NCBI GenBank assembly: GCA_963822905.1
Contig: CAWGJF010000001.1
Span: forward strand, 1,674,001-1,738,000
DNA: 64,000 nucleotides
Reading direction: 5' to 3'
From: CAWGJF01 sp963822905
Lineage (GTDB): Bacteria > Bacteroidota > Ignavibacteria > Ignavibacteriales > Ignavibacteriaceae
How positions within the stretch are numbered: position 1 is the stretch's first letter; each line of letters begins with the position of its first letter. The position numbers and the translations under genes are program-made. Below, piece after piece: positions 18,729 through 27,702 of the stretch. The notes under the pieces are model-generated. The model saw nothing but the letters and a program-made list of their open reading frames with translations. It made no database searches and had not been told where the DNA came from.

Positions 18729-20861
18729 TTACATTTCTTTTTCAGCAGTATGCAGTCGGTTTCTGGAAAACTGACCCTGCATAATATGTTCATCATTAAC
18801 ATATACTATGCCATCTTCATCATGTGGATCACCATATGTGGAGTGAATTGATTTTAGCCCGCCAAGCCATTTTCTTGCATCACAAATATAAACAAGATCA
18901 CCGGGATTAGCATTCATCTTTTTCATATCCTGTCGGGAGAAGTAAACTTTGTCGGCAGTTTCGGGTATTAATTTCAATTTAACTTTAATTGTCTCTCCAT
19001 CAGCTTCGTTCAAAGGTCTGCCTTTAAACATCTCTTTTGCTTTTTTAATAGACCACGCAGTTAAGCCTTCTGTTTGTTTATATTCATCATACTTGATATA
19101 ATATGTGGCAGATAAGGCAACCATTAATGTCATCATGAATGCAGCGAATATCATTATTGAAATTTCCATTACTGAATCGGGATGCAGGTAAAAGAAAGAT
19201 GAACTGAATATAAGTCCGACAAAAATAATTCCCGAAATTATTGTAAAACTTCTGAATATAAAAGCTGCGTTTTGCTGCTCTTTGAGTTTTGAAACTGTAT
19301 TTTTTAACCAGGGTGTTAAATACGTTATGGCTACAGCAACAACACCGCAAACCACCAAGTTATATAAAGCGCGTATATAAGTATAAGGATGCACAGGGTC
19401 CATCTTTATGCCATGATCAAATGGTGCTATAAGAATAGCCGGGTAATTTGCACCAAGGATCATAAGCGTTATTCCACCCAGCAAGGAAGAAATAACCGCC
19501 GCCGGTGTAAACTTTTTCCAGAAGATTCCAAGGAAAATTGCGACAACCAATGGTGGAGTTAGAGTTGAATGGAAATACCCATGAGCTTCATAAACAGTAG
19601 GGAATCTTTCAAATAACAATACAGATAATACGCCGAGTATTGTAATTACAATTGATGATAATCTTGCAGCATTGAGTTCGTGTTTATCTTCTGTTTTAAA
19701 ATCCGCCGTTTTCATATTAAACCATTTTTTTAACGGGCGGTGAACGTCATTTATATATACGGCTGCAGTAGCATTAATAAGTGTATCGACAGTTGACATA
19801 AGTGCCGCGACAAGTGCAGCCATTATAAATCCAAATACCCCCGGGTGTGAAACTATGCTTGCTACTACAACAAATATCTGGTCGGGTGCTGTATTTGGAG
19901 GAATTGTTTGAGGACTGGCTACTGAAATTGCTTTCCCGATCCAGCCTGCATTTCCAACTACTATTGCAGATATAGGAAGCATAAAAAGTATATTAAACAC
20001 CGCGGCTTTCCTGCCTTCATTTACACTCTTAGTTGCCATAAATCTCATAACTAAACCCATATTCATAAACAGGAATCCTATTGAGCCCGCGATTCCATCC
20101 TCCCAGAATATTCCCACAAAATTAAAACTGGACGGTTCATTAAATTTTGCGAGCGGCATTTTCCATTCTACAGGTAATAAATTCCAGAAGGTATTAAATC
20201 CACCGATATAGCTTAATCCTAAAACGAATAAAAGTAATCCAGCAAATAACAGGATAAATCCTTGTGCTAAATCTGTGAATATTACTGCTGTCTGACCTCC
20301 GAATGTTATATATATTCCGGTTACTATCGATATAAATATAACCACACCCATCAACGTAACATTAAAACTGATGCCGGCAATAACAAATGATTCAGGAAGC
20401 ATCGGCAGCATAGCTTTTCCTAATGTAAGAAAACCAATACCAATGTATCCGATCATATAAAATAATAACAGAAGTGTTGCAAGAAATCTTGCTGAGGGAC
20501 TAAATCTTTTTTCAAAATATTCCGGGATTGAACGAATTTTTGTGTAAACAATTATCGGCAGCCATCCAAACAAAAAGAAGGGAATAAAAAACCAATCGTT
20601 GATGTAAGTCATTGTCGAGGAGAAACCATTCTCGAAACCTTTAGCAGAATATTTTACGAAGCTATGGCTTCCGACTCCCGTAGCAACAATTGAAAAAGCG
20701 ATAAGCCACCAGGCAAATCGTCTGCCGCCAAAAAAGAAATCCTGTGTATTCCTGTTATATTTTCCGAAGTAACTTCCAAACAGCATAATAGCAATGAAGT
20801 AAACTATCATCACTATCCAATCAGTTGAAGACCCTATATTATGAAAGTGTTCTAAACCCAT
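18729..20861 (-). CDS. Sodium:solute symporter (SSS family) with C-terminal extension
   Basis: The 710-residue protein has the SSS fold, with about 13-14 membrane segments, RRFAWWLIAFSIVATGVGSHSFVKY in the first repeat and GGQTAVIFTDLAQGF near residue 190. The substrate is unknown. After the last membrane helix (about residue 585) comes a soluble tail of some 125 residues ending in a compact segment (PGDLVYICDARKWLGGLKS, DEDGIVYVNDEHIMQG) that is not part of the transport core. It begins one base after the stop of a 70-residue membrane protein, and the two are surely cotranslated. Confidence 0.88.
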   Translation of the reverse strand: MGLEHFHNIGSSTDWIVMIVYFIAIMLFGSYFGKYNRNTQDFFFGGRRFAWWLIAFSIVATGVGSHSFVKYSAKGFENGFSSTMTYINDWFFIPFFLFGWLPIIVYTKIRSIPEYFEKRFSPSARFLATLLLLFYMIGYIGIGFLTLGKAMLPMLPESFVIAGISFNVTLMGVVIFISIVTGIYITFGGQTAVIFTDLAQGFILLFAGLLLFVLGLSYIGGFNTFWNLLPVEWKMPLAKFNEPSSFNFVGIFWEDGIAGSIGFLFMNMGLVMRFMATKSVNEGRKAAVFNILFMLPISAIVVGNAGWIGKAISVASPQTIPPNTAPDQIFVVVASIVSHPGVFGFIMAALVAALMSTVDTLINATAAVYINDVHRPLKKWFNMKTADFKTEDKHELNAARLSSIVITILGVLSVLLFERFPTVYEAHGYFHSTLTPPLVVAIFLGIFWKKFTPAAVISSLLGGITLMILGANYPAILIAPFDHGIKMDPVHPYTYIRALYNLVVCGVVAVAITYLTPWLKNTVSKLKEQQNAAFIFRSFTIISGIIFVGLIFSSSFFYLHPDSVMEISIMIFAAFMMTLMVALSATYYIKYDEYKQTEGLTAWSIKKAKEMFKGRPLNEADGETIKVKLKLIPETADKVYFSRQDMKKMNANPGDLVYICDARKWLGGLKSIHSTYGDPHDEDGIVYVNDEHIMQGQFSRNRLHTAEKEM

Positions 20862-20862
20862 A

Positions 20863-21075
20863 TTAAAAATAAAGTGCGGAGATTATTAGAAAAGCATGCA
20901 TTAAAACGAAATAAAAGTAGCCACCTACCATTATTTTAAACCATTTCCGGTGTTTCTTATTGGTCATATCTATTGCTTTACTTTTCCTGAGCAGGATCAA
21001 ACCAAAAAGAAAAAAAGCACCCCCGACTCCGTAAAGGTAGATGAAAGGAAACCACGAATTGAAAAATGAGGGCAT
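20863..21075 (-). CDS. Small two-helix membrane protein paired with the symporter
   Basis: Seventy residues with two membrane segments (about 10-29 and 47-69) and a basic loop between (RKSKAIDMTNKKHRKWFK). I know no named family. It lies directly upstream of the sodium:solute symporter, with one base between stop and start, so a role as an accessory subunit or assembly factor is a fair inference. The 46-residue protein ahead of the second symporter (59.6 kb) is arranged the same way. Confidence 0.75.
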   Translation of the reverse strand: MPSFFNSWFPFIYLYGVGGAFFLFGLILLRKSKAIDMTNKKHRKWFKIMVGGYFYFVLMHAFLIISALYF

Positions 21076-21290
21076 CTGATATTTAATTCGCTGTGGGTAT
21101 AATTATTACAGTGAAAATTAAGTAAGCATCGAATTTTATCCAAATTATTTTAATTTTAAGATGATTTTTAAACACTATTTTCCAAAATTTGTTCACTTCT
21201 TAACAATTATTTAATATTGAAAACCATAAACCGGGTTATTTAATCTTTCAAATTATCATTTTCTAATACTGGTTAGCCGAAGGATACACA

Positions 21291-23600
21291 GTGGAAATAT
21301 ATTTTATATTAGTAATTATCCTTTTCATTCTTGCAGCCTCAGATCTTGTTGTAGGTGTCAGCAATGATGCTGTTAACTTTCTGAATTCCGCAGTCGGATC
21401 AAAAGTGGCCCCTCGGCATGTAATCCTTATCGTTGCCGGATTGGGAATTTTTATCGGGACAACCTTTTCAGGCGGAATAATGGAAGTAGCAAGGAAAGGA
21501 ATATTCAACCCTGAACTATTCCTGTTCAAAGATGTCATGATGGTTTTCCTTGCTGTAATGATTGCCGATGTATTACTTCTCGATATGTTTAATACTTTCG
21601 CTCTTCCCACTTCTACCACAGTTTCTGTTGTGTTTGAATTGCTCGGTGCGGCAGTTGCGGTATCAATATTAAAATTAGCAGAATCCGGAAGTGACATTTC
21701 CAGGTTTGTTGAATTTATAAATACAGGAAAAGCACTCGGAATTATTTCAGGTATTCTTATATCTGTCGTCATTGCATTCACGTTTGGTGTTATAATTCAA
21801 TTCATTACCCGGTTAATTTTTACTTTCGATTATAGTAAAAGGATTAAGAGATACGGTGCTATCTGGGGTTCGGTTGCAATGACATTTATAACTTATTTCA
21901 TTCTTGTTAAAGGCGCAAAGGGAATAACATTTCTTCCTGAAGGTTCTAACAAGCTGATTGAAAACAATGTTAATATGATTTTACTTGGAAGCCTTGCATT
22001 CTGGTTTGTTGTACTCCAGTTCCTTTTAATATTTACCAAAGTAAATATTCTTAAGCCGATTGTATTGGTTGGAACATTTGCACTTGCATTAGCATTCGCA
22101 GCCAACGATCTTGTTAATTTTATTGGAGTTCCGCTTGCAGGAATGAGCTCTTATCTGATAGCCAATTCAAGTGGAAACCCTTTTACCATTTTGATGGAAG
22201 GACTTAGAGGCCCGGTACAATCAAATACGATTATACTGTTGGGTGCAGGAGCTATAATGGTGGTCACATTGTGGTTATCCAAAAAAGCAAGATCGGTAAC
22301 AAAGACTGAGGTAAACCTCGGCAGACAGTTTGAAGGTTTCGAAAGATTTGAATCATCAATGCTTTCACGTTCAATCGTAAGGATGATGGTCGTTGTTTCA
22401 GGCATTTACAAAAAAGCTATGCCTGGTGCTGTTCAAAAAGCATTCAGCAAAAGATTTGAAGATAGTGCTCCCGTCTTAAAAGATAAAAATGCACCTGCAT
22501 TTGATCTCCTTCGTGCATCAGTTAATCTCATGGTCGCAAGCGTTTTAATTTCATTTGCTACTTCACTTAAACTGCCTCTTTCAACAACGTACGTGACCTT
22601 TATGGTTGCAATGGGAAGCTCACTTGCCGATAAAGCATGGGGAAGAGACAGTGCTGTTTACAGGATAAACGGAGTTATCACTGTTATCGGTGGATGGTTC
22701 TTTACTGCTTTTATGGCTTTTACTGTTGCAGGTTCTTTTGCAGTTATAATTTTTTATGGACAGGTATATGCCATAGCCGGGTTACTGGTTATCGCATCTG
22801 TAATACTTTTTAAAACTTATGTTCTTCATAAAGAACTAAGTGCTGATGAAGAAGAAATGGAAGATTTTTATCACCAGAATATAACTACGAGTCTTGAAGG
22901 AACAGTAGGCAGTCTTAATGGTATAGGCGATTACCTGAAAAATTCCGCTGAACAGGTTGAAGATGCTATTAAAGGATTGTACGAAGAAGACAGAATTATA
23001 TTAAAGCAGACAAGAAAGAAAGCAAAGAAGCATACTAAAAAAGCGCGGTTTATCACACAGAATATTTTCCAGACAGTTCAGATTCTCGAGGATAAAGAAA
23101 TTAAAAAAGGCAAGAAGTTTGGCAAAATAATTAATTCTATACAGGAAATTGCTTTAAACACAAAATCCATAGTTCAGAACTGTTTCGAGCATATAGATAA
23201 TAATCATGAAAAACCTCATAAGGATGAATTTGATTCTATGGTGATGTTATCTGATTTTCTTACTAAGGAAGTGAATGAAGCAGTTGCAATTCTAAACTCA
23301 AAGGATTTTTCACAAATCCAGGATTTCAAAGATTCCCTTACGCACTTTAAAGATATTTCCGATAACTTTGATCTGACACAGGTTTCCAGGATAAAAAGAA
23401 ATGAAACTTCTGCAAGGAACAGTCTATTGTATTTAAGGATTTCATCCGATGCTGAGAATATTTCAAATCATATCTCCAACCTGGTATCAGCACTGAAGAG
23501 CACTTATGAAAGTTTTGCAGGTATCCAGGAAAAAGATAAAAATAAACCGGCAGACAGAAAAGACCAGGTTGGGCCGGAAAAGGAGAAGTCAGGAGAGTAA
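21291..23600 (+). CDS. PiT-family inorganic phosphate transporter with helical C-terminal domain
   Basis: The transport core shows the two inverted PiT repeats: SNDAVNFLNSAVGS near the N-terminus and FAANDLVNFIGVPLAG at about residue 265, each with the family's NDxxN pattern. A second family segment, LPLSTTYVTFMVAMGSSLAD, is at about residue 424. PiT carriers move phosphate with Na+ or H+. After the last membrane helix (about 515) some 230 residues are charged and helical, resembling PhoU/DUF47-type bundles, and could sense or gate. The start is GTG with AAGGA six bases upstream. The last 12 bases overlap the convergent TetR gene. Confidence 0.9.
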   Translation: MEIYFILVIILFILAASDLVVGVSNDAVNFLNSAVGSKVAPRHVILIVAGLGIFIGTTFSGGIMEVARKGIFNPELFLFKDVMMVFLAVMIADVLLLDMFNTFALPTSTTVSVVFELLGAAVAVSILKLAESGSDISRFVEFINTGKALGIISGILISVVIAFTFGVIIQFITRLIFTFDYSKRIKRYGAIWGSVAMTFITYFILVKGAKGITFLPEGSNKLIENNVNMILLGSLAFWFVVLQFLLIFTKVNILKPIVLVGTFALALAFAANDLVNFIGVPLAGMSSYLIANSSGNPFTILMEGLRGPVQSNTIILLGAGAIMVVTLWLSKKARSVTKTEVNLGRQFEGFERFESSMLSRSIVRMMVVVSGIYKKAMPGAVQKAFSKRFEDSAPVLKDKNAPAFDLLRASVNLMVASVLISFATSLKLPLSTTYVTFMVAMGSSLADKAWGRDSAVYRINGVITVIGGWFFTAFMAFTVAGSFAVIIFYGQVYAIAGLLVIASVILFKTYVLHKELSADEEEMEDFYHQNITTSLEGTVGSLNGIGDYLKNSAEQVEDAIKGLYEEDRIILKQTRKKAKKHTKKARFITQNIFQTVQILEDKEIKKGKKFGKIINSIQEIALNTKSIVQNCFEHIDNNHEKPHKDEFDSMVMLSDFLTKEVNEAVAILNSKDFSQIQDFKDSLTHFKDISDNFDLTQVSRIKRNETSARNSLLYLRISSDAENISNHISNLVSALKSTYESFAGIQEKDKNKPADRKDQVGPEKEKSGE

Positions 23601-24164
23601 GTTTTCCAGGTTACGGAATAAAATTTCTCTTACACTTAAAACTTTATCCGGGTCGGTGATTTTTTTCAGCTTCATTCCGAATAACAGACCCCAGCTGCTT
23701 ACAACTACATAGCCCGGAAGAGAAGTGTTCATGCTTTCAATTCGTCCGCTGTAAACCGAGCTTAATATCAGCTTAACAATTTCTTCTTCTTCTTTTAGAA
23801 ATTTAGTTAGAATTGTTTTTTCTTTTTCGAATGAATCATCGTTAAAAAGCAGCAGCATCAGTTCAAACAGCAGTCTGTATTTCTGATCTGCATTTTCTTT
23901 ATAGCTGAAATATTCAAGCAGCCTTGCACCGATTGCTGTTTCCTCGTTATTAAAGATGGCTTTGATATCAGTTATGTATTGTGAGGTTTCAAAAGTAAGT
24001 GCTTCAAAGAAAAGCTGTTCTTTTGATTCAAAATAATGATAGATAGTTGCTTTGCCTATCCTTACATCGCGGGCAATTTCACTTAAGGTTGTTTTCCCAA
24101 GCCCGTGCCGTGCAAACCTTTTTGCAGCAGCACGGATAATCTGGTTTTTTCTTTCTTTTGCCAA
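23589..24164 (-). CDS. TetR/AcrR-family transcriptional regulator
   Basis: A 191-residue regulator whose N-terminal helix-turn-helix (RFARHGLGKTTLSEIARDVRIGKATIYHYFESKEQLF) is characteristic of TetR. The C-terminal ligand domain is not assignable. The start is TTG at 24164 with no obvious ribosome-binding site, 14 bases after the YtxH-protein stop. Translation is probably coupled to that gene. It may regulate its own operon; its targets are unknown. Confidence 0.88.
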   Translation of the reverse strand: MAKERKNQIIRAAAKRFARHGLGKTTLSEIARDVRIGKATIYHYFESKEQLFFEALTFETSQYITDIKAIFNNEETAIGARLLEYFSYKENADQKYRLLFELMLLLFNDDSFEKEKTILTKFLKEEEEIVKLILSSVYSGRIESMNTSLPGYVVVSSWGLLFGMKLKKITDPDKVLSVREILFRNLENLLS

Positions 24165-24178
24165 ACAGTTGAAATTGT

Positions 24179-24442
24179 TTACTGGGTTTTTACAAGTTTT
24201 TTAGCTTCATCTACAATGTCGGCAGCTTTCTTCTTTCCATCACGGTAAAACTCTTCGGCTTTATCTTTACTGCTGGAGTAATATTCCTGTGCATCTTCAT
24301 AGAAATCTTCTGCCGTGTCAGATATTCTTCTTCTAAGCTTTCTGCCGCTTGATGGCGCAAGCAAAAGAGCAGTTACACTTCCAATCAGGCTGCCCACTAA
24401 AACTCCTAATAAAAATCCATTGGCATTTCCATCATTTTTCAT
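24179..24442 (-). CDS. YtxH-domain protein
   Basis: The start is ATG 24442, with AGGAG seven bases upstream; a longer frame from 24499 lacks a signal. The 87-residue product has a glycine-rich membrane segment (NGFLLGVLVGSLIGSVTALLLAPSSGRKLRRRI) typical of YtxH proteins. An amphipathic, DA/EEFY-rich helical tail follows (AEDFYEDAQEYYSSSKDKAEEF). Family members are stress-linked membrane proteins of unknown mechanism. It precedes the TetR gene in the same operon. Confidence 0.82.
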   Translation of the reverse strand: MKNDGNANGFLLGVLVGSLIGSVTALLLAPSSGRKLRRRISDTAEDFYEDAQEYYSSSKDKAEEFYRDGKKKAADIVDEAKKLVKTQ

Positions 24443-24611
24443 ATCATAACTCCTATATTTTAATATTTGAACTCTCTTTAATATATAAATTAAGTACAAA
24501 GAAACAAGTTAGTTACAATGTAACTTAGTGCGGGCAGTCACTGTTTTTTGAATACCTGCGTCTTTCCTTACTAAAACATAGTGTTTTGTTAACGATTATT
24601 TACAACCCGGA

Positions 24612-25349
24612 TTATTTTGTCAGTTCCTCAAGCTTTTTGTTTATAAATTCTTTTGCACGCGGCATAAGTTCCAGGGCTTTTTTATAATTCGTAATTGCAT
24701 TTTCCTTATCGCCTTTCATTTCATAAGCTTCTGCCAAACCGAAATATGCAGTGCCTGACTCAGGATATTTCTCAACATTAATGTTTGAAAAAGCAATTGC
24801 TTCATCATACATTTTATCATCTGCAAGTTTTTCAGTTAGTGCAACAAGAGTATGATCCCTGAAATCATAGGCGAACCCGCCATAATATCTTTTATAAAGA
24901 TTATTGTAATCCGATATTGCTTCATCAAGTCCATCCGATTTAACCTTATCATATAAAACATCTTCAAGTTGTTCCGGTTTCGAAGCTCCCCGGTGACAGG
25001 TTACACATTTAACCTCGACGATTTTATCCTGGTATTCAGAAAACTTAGAAAGATAATCCGAATTAATATCATGCGTCATATTCATCATCGTTCTTGCTTT
25101 AAGCTTTTCATTTTTTTTATCTGATTGAAAATCAAATGTGCTCAGCGGCTGACCATCTTCACCTTCGTGGCAGTAATTGCATCTTACGCCTAGACTGAAT
25201 GTGAATGATTTCATAACCTCAACAAGCTTATCCTTTGATATGTCCTTCGGCAGGACTTTCAGGTTTGTAAACGTATCCGGTATTTGGGCATATGTTACAG
25301 ATAAAATGAACGACACAATTACAATGATAAAGCTGGATTTGTTAAGCAT
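24612..25349 (-). CDS. Exported dihaem cytochrome c (photosynthetic reaction centre cytochrome-like) with TPR
   Basis: A signal peptide ends at about residue 21. Two haem-attachment motifs follow, CNYCH (57-61) and CVTCH (115-119). Each is preceded by a helix with Met (VEVMKSFTFSLGV, ARTMMNMTHDIN), the pattern of the reaction-centre cytochrome c subunit family (CytoC_RC), whose members occur widely in non-phototrophs. The C-terminal third holds TPR-like repeats (SGTAYFGLAEAYEMKGDKENAI). It is likely a periplasmic electron carrier or haem sensor. GGAGG precedes the ATG. The gene stands alone. Confidence 0.85.
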   Translation of the reverse strand: MLNKSSFIIVIVSFILSVTYAQIPDTFTNLKVLPKDISKDKLVEVMKSFTFSLGVRCNYCHEGEDGQPLSTFDFQSDKKNEKLKARTMMNMTHDINSDYLSKFSEYQDKIVEVKCVTCHRGASKPEQLEDVLYDKVKSDGLDEAISDYNNLYKRYYGGFAYDFRDHTLVALTEKLADDKMYDEAIAFSNINVEKYPESGTAYFGLAEAYEMKGDKENAITNYKKALELMPRAKEFINKKLEELTK

Positions 25350-25818
25350 AATAAACCTCCGGTATAAATTAATTGCATAGATTGTTGATAAAAATTCTGT
25401 CCCCGCTGAACTAAAATATAAAGAAATATTGATCTATTTCTATAGTATTAAAATGCAAATAAATCAGAATAAATATTTCACACCTGCCGGGATTTGAGAA
25501 GTAAAAGTTATTTGATCACAAATAAGTGTCATTACCTGCTATGAAAATGAACCTGTAACTTTAACAACATATCAATATTTTACTCCTGGCAGGTTTTTAC
25601 AGGAGTGACGTAGATTCTCATTCTTACAAATGTCTCAAAGTAAAATTATGTCCTGAACAAAAACCAATATTAAACAATTACCAACCGTTTTTTTATCAAA
25701 TAAGCTGAAAATTGCATACGGTATAATTGTTGTTTTAATCAATCACAATAATACTATTTCACAAAGCTGGACTATTAAAAATTATTTCAGCGGTTCACTA
25801 AAGAGGGGATATAAAACT
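25350..25818. other. Divergent promoter region with one hairpin
   Basis: This gap separates the cytochrome gene (minus) from the STAS gene (plus), so it should carry both promoters. The only structure seen is a stem ACTCCTG / CAGGAGT (25582-25588 with 25600-25606) around an 11-base loop. No open frame or known riboswitch is recognisable. Confidence 0.45.
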
Positions 25819-26193
25819 ATGGAAGATTTCGAAATAGAAAATATCAACGGAACATCCGTTATTAATTCATACCTTACAAGGGCAACTATCAAGGAAGCTC
25901 AGCACCTCAAGAACCTTATTGATGAAGAAATAATCTTCGACCATTTTAATATGGTTATTGATCTTTCCCTTTGTGAATTTATTGATTCTACCTTCTTAGG
26001 TGTACTTGTCTATACACATAAAAAACTTGCAGGGAACAATGGAAAATTAAAAATTGTCCTGGGTTTTTATGCCAACTCGGATCTCTTCTTTATAACCAGT
26101 GCTTTTAAATTCCTTAATATATTTGATACAAGGGAGGAAGCATTGAATGATTCAGAAGTAGAAGGACTGGTTACTTTAAAGGAAGCTTCATAA
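25819..26193 (+). CDS. STAS-domain protein (anti-sigma factor antagonist-like)
   Basis: A 124-residue single STAS domain. The phosphorylatable-serine region is present as CEFIDSTFLGVLV (about residues 53-65), preceded by the hydrophobic strand FNMVIDLSL. Such proteins bind anti-sigma kinases or other partners according to their phosphorylation state. No anti-sigma factor or PP2C phosphatase is adjacent. An AGAGGGG ribosome-binding site lies before the ATG. Confidence 0.82.
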   Translation: MEDFEIENINGTSVINSYLTRATIKEAQHLKNLIDEEIIFDHFNMVIDLSLCEFIDSTFLGVLVYTHKKLAGNNGKLKIVLGFYANSDLFFITSAFKFLNIFDTREEALNDSEVEGLVTLKEAS

Positions 26194-26199
26194 ATCTCT

Positions 26200-26520
26200 T
26201 TACTGGTTATTCTCGGCTTCCTGTTAATTCGATCCCGCCCTGGCGGGAGCCTGTCCCGCATTTGCGGGAAGAAATCTTGCGTTTAGAAAATGATCCTTCA
26301 TTTCATTCAGGATGACACTACGCTGTCACACAGAGTCTTTCGAAGTGTCATTCCCATGTAAGCAGGAATCTCTTTCTCATTGTTATTTCGAACAAAGAGA
26401 GAAATCTTCGTTCATCGTCATTCCCGACTTGATCGGGAATCTCTTTTTTCTTTTCTGTACGTATTGTCCCCTACACCGGAGGGGCGGGGGGTGGGTTTAA
26501 TTCTTTTGTTTTGGTTATCC
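26200..26520. repeat. Cluster of short palindromic intergenic repeats
   Basis: Several perfect or near-perfect palindromes follow one another. TCCCGCC-CT-GGCGGGA is at 26233-26248, TCCCGCA-TT-TGCGGGA at 26254-26269, and ATTCCCGA-CTTGA-TCGGGAAT at 26420-26440. Two weaker relatives are at about 26349-26370 and 26380-26410 (ending GAATCTC or GAAATCTT), plus a CCCCTACACCGGAGGGG element at 26468-26484. The recurring GTCATTCCC...GGGAATCTC theme is that of dispersed non-autonomous repeats. Overlapping small open frames here are not credible genes. Confidence 0.8.
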
Positions 26521-26577
26521 CTTTCCCCGGATGTCACGGACTCTGCCAGGGACATACAGGCATTCCGTTTCATTAAT

Positions 26578-26775
26578 TTATTTTTTATTTCTCCGCTTGC
26601 GGATAAATGGAAAAGCAAAAATAAAAACCGCCAGCACCAGCATAATTATTCCCGGCGGGTTATTGCTTATGCCTATTGCAAATGCTGTTACTAAGAAAAT
26701 AACAGAAACTACGTAATATATTATGTCCGATTTCGGATGCATCCCATCGCTGAAAAGTTCTTTAAATCTGATCAT
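26578..26775 (-). CDS. Small two-helix membrane protein
   Basis: Sixty-five residues with two membrane segments (about 17-35 and 40-57) and a very basic end (RKRRNKK). The family is not recognised. It lies 80 bases beyond the end of the defence island and next to the repeat cluster. Hydrophobicity and a positive-inside tail support it as a real gene, but there is no other evidence. Confidence 0.5.
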   Translation of the reverse strand: MIRFKELFSDGMHPKSDIIYYVVSVIFLVTAFAIGISNNPPGIIMLVLAVFIFAFPFIRKRRNKK

Positions 26776-26856
26776 TGTTCTTTATTCTTTTTTCTCTGAA
26801 TTCGGTAATGTAATTCTCAAGAACTTCTCTTAACAGACGTGGCTTTAAGTTGGACA

Positions 26857-27694
26857 TTAAAACAAATTCTCCTGTGTAATATTTTTAGGTCTGAAGTCGC
26901 CGATTATAACAAATGGGTTTGGGGCTCTATAATGATGCAGCTTGGTTGTTCCCAGGAAAAAATAATAGTCTTTAGTTTTTGCAAAGTCATCAAAGTATTT
27001 TTTCTTTACATCCTCACAAGCTTTTTGCTCATCTCCGTTATGCCTTACCAAAGAATTCCAGAATAACATACCCGTTTCCCAATCCTCAATCATTAAGAGT
27101 TGATTTTTTTCCTGCATCATCTTCAAACCTGAATGAAAATTTATAAGGAACTTTATCAACTACTTCAAATTCAGATATATCATCTTCGTTTTTATTATCA
27201 AAGAGATTGAATTGCAGCTTTTTAGTATTCAGGTAATCAATTTTTTTCTCATTCCATTCTCTTTCTGTTTCTTTATAGATGAAATCGATAATCTTTGCAG
27301 GTTTAAATACGGCTAATGAAGTACAAACATTTTTATCTTTTGCTTCCGCAATTAATATTTCAAGATTCGTATAAACATTTTTTAATACAAACTTTCTTCT
27401 TTCTGCCCAGGTATTTCTGTCTGATTCAATTTTGCCGTATGAAATCATATCTTTGAGCAATAAATCATTTGGTCTGTATGATTCAGGTCTGAAATCACTT
27501 TTGTTTCTTACAAGATCTAATTCAATCCATTCATATTTCTTGAACTGTTGATCATAATCAAGTTGCCTGAATGGTATCGGATAAATTCTTATCCATTTCC
27601 CGTCTTCAGTAATTCCGGCTGTGCAGACTGTTTCGTCATACTTTTTTGAGATTGCAGGATAAGCTTTTACAGTTATGAGGACTTTAATTCTCAT
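26857..27694 (-). pseudogene. Conserved companion of DUF488 proteins, one frameshift
   Basis: From ATG 27694 the frame encodes a beta-rich N-terminal half (IKVLITVKAYPAISKKY, GKWIRIYPIPFRQLDY, WIELDLVRNKSDFRPESYRP). It breaks at a run of seven T (27104-27110 on the plus strand) and continues in the next frame with IEDWETGMLFWNSL and FLGTTKLHHYRAPNPF. Removing one base of the run joins the halves into about 278 residues (DAGKNQLLMIEDW). The N-terminal part resembles proteins annotated with paired OB-like domains, but I cannot confirm that. It starts eight bases after the DUF488 gene, so they form a pair; the function is unknown. Confidence 0.72.
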
Positions 27695-27702
27695 TTGATC
27701 CT

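Noticed and set aside
26312..26694. Overlapping frames of 60-104 codons on the plus strand
   Set aside because: They run through palindromic repeats and antisense to the small membrane protein; the composition is not protein-like.
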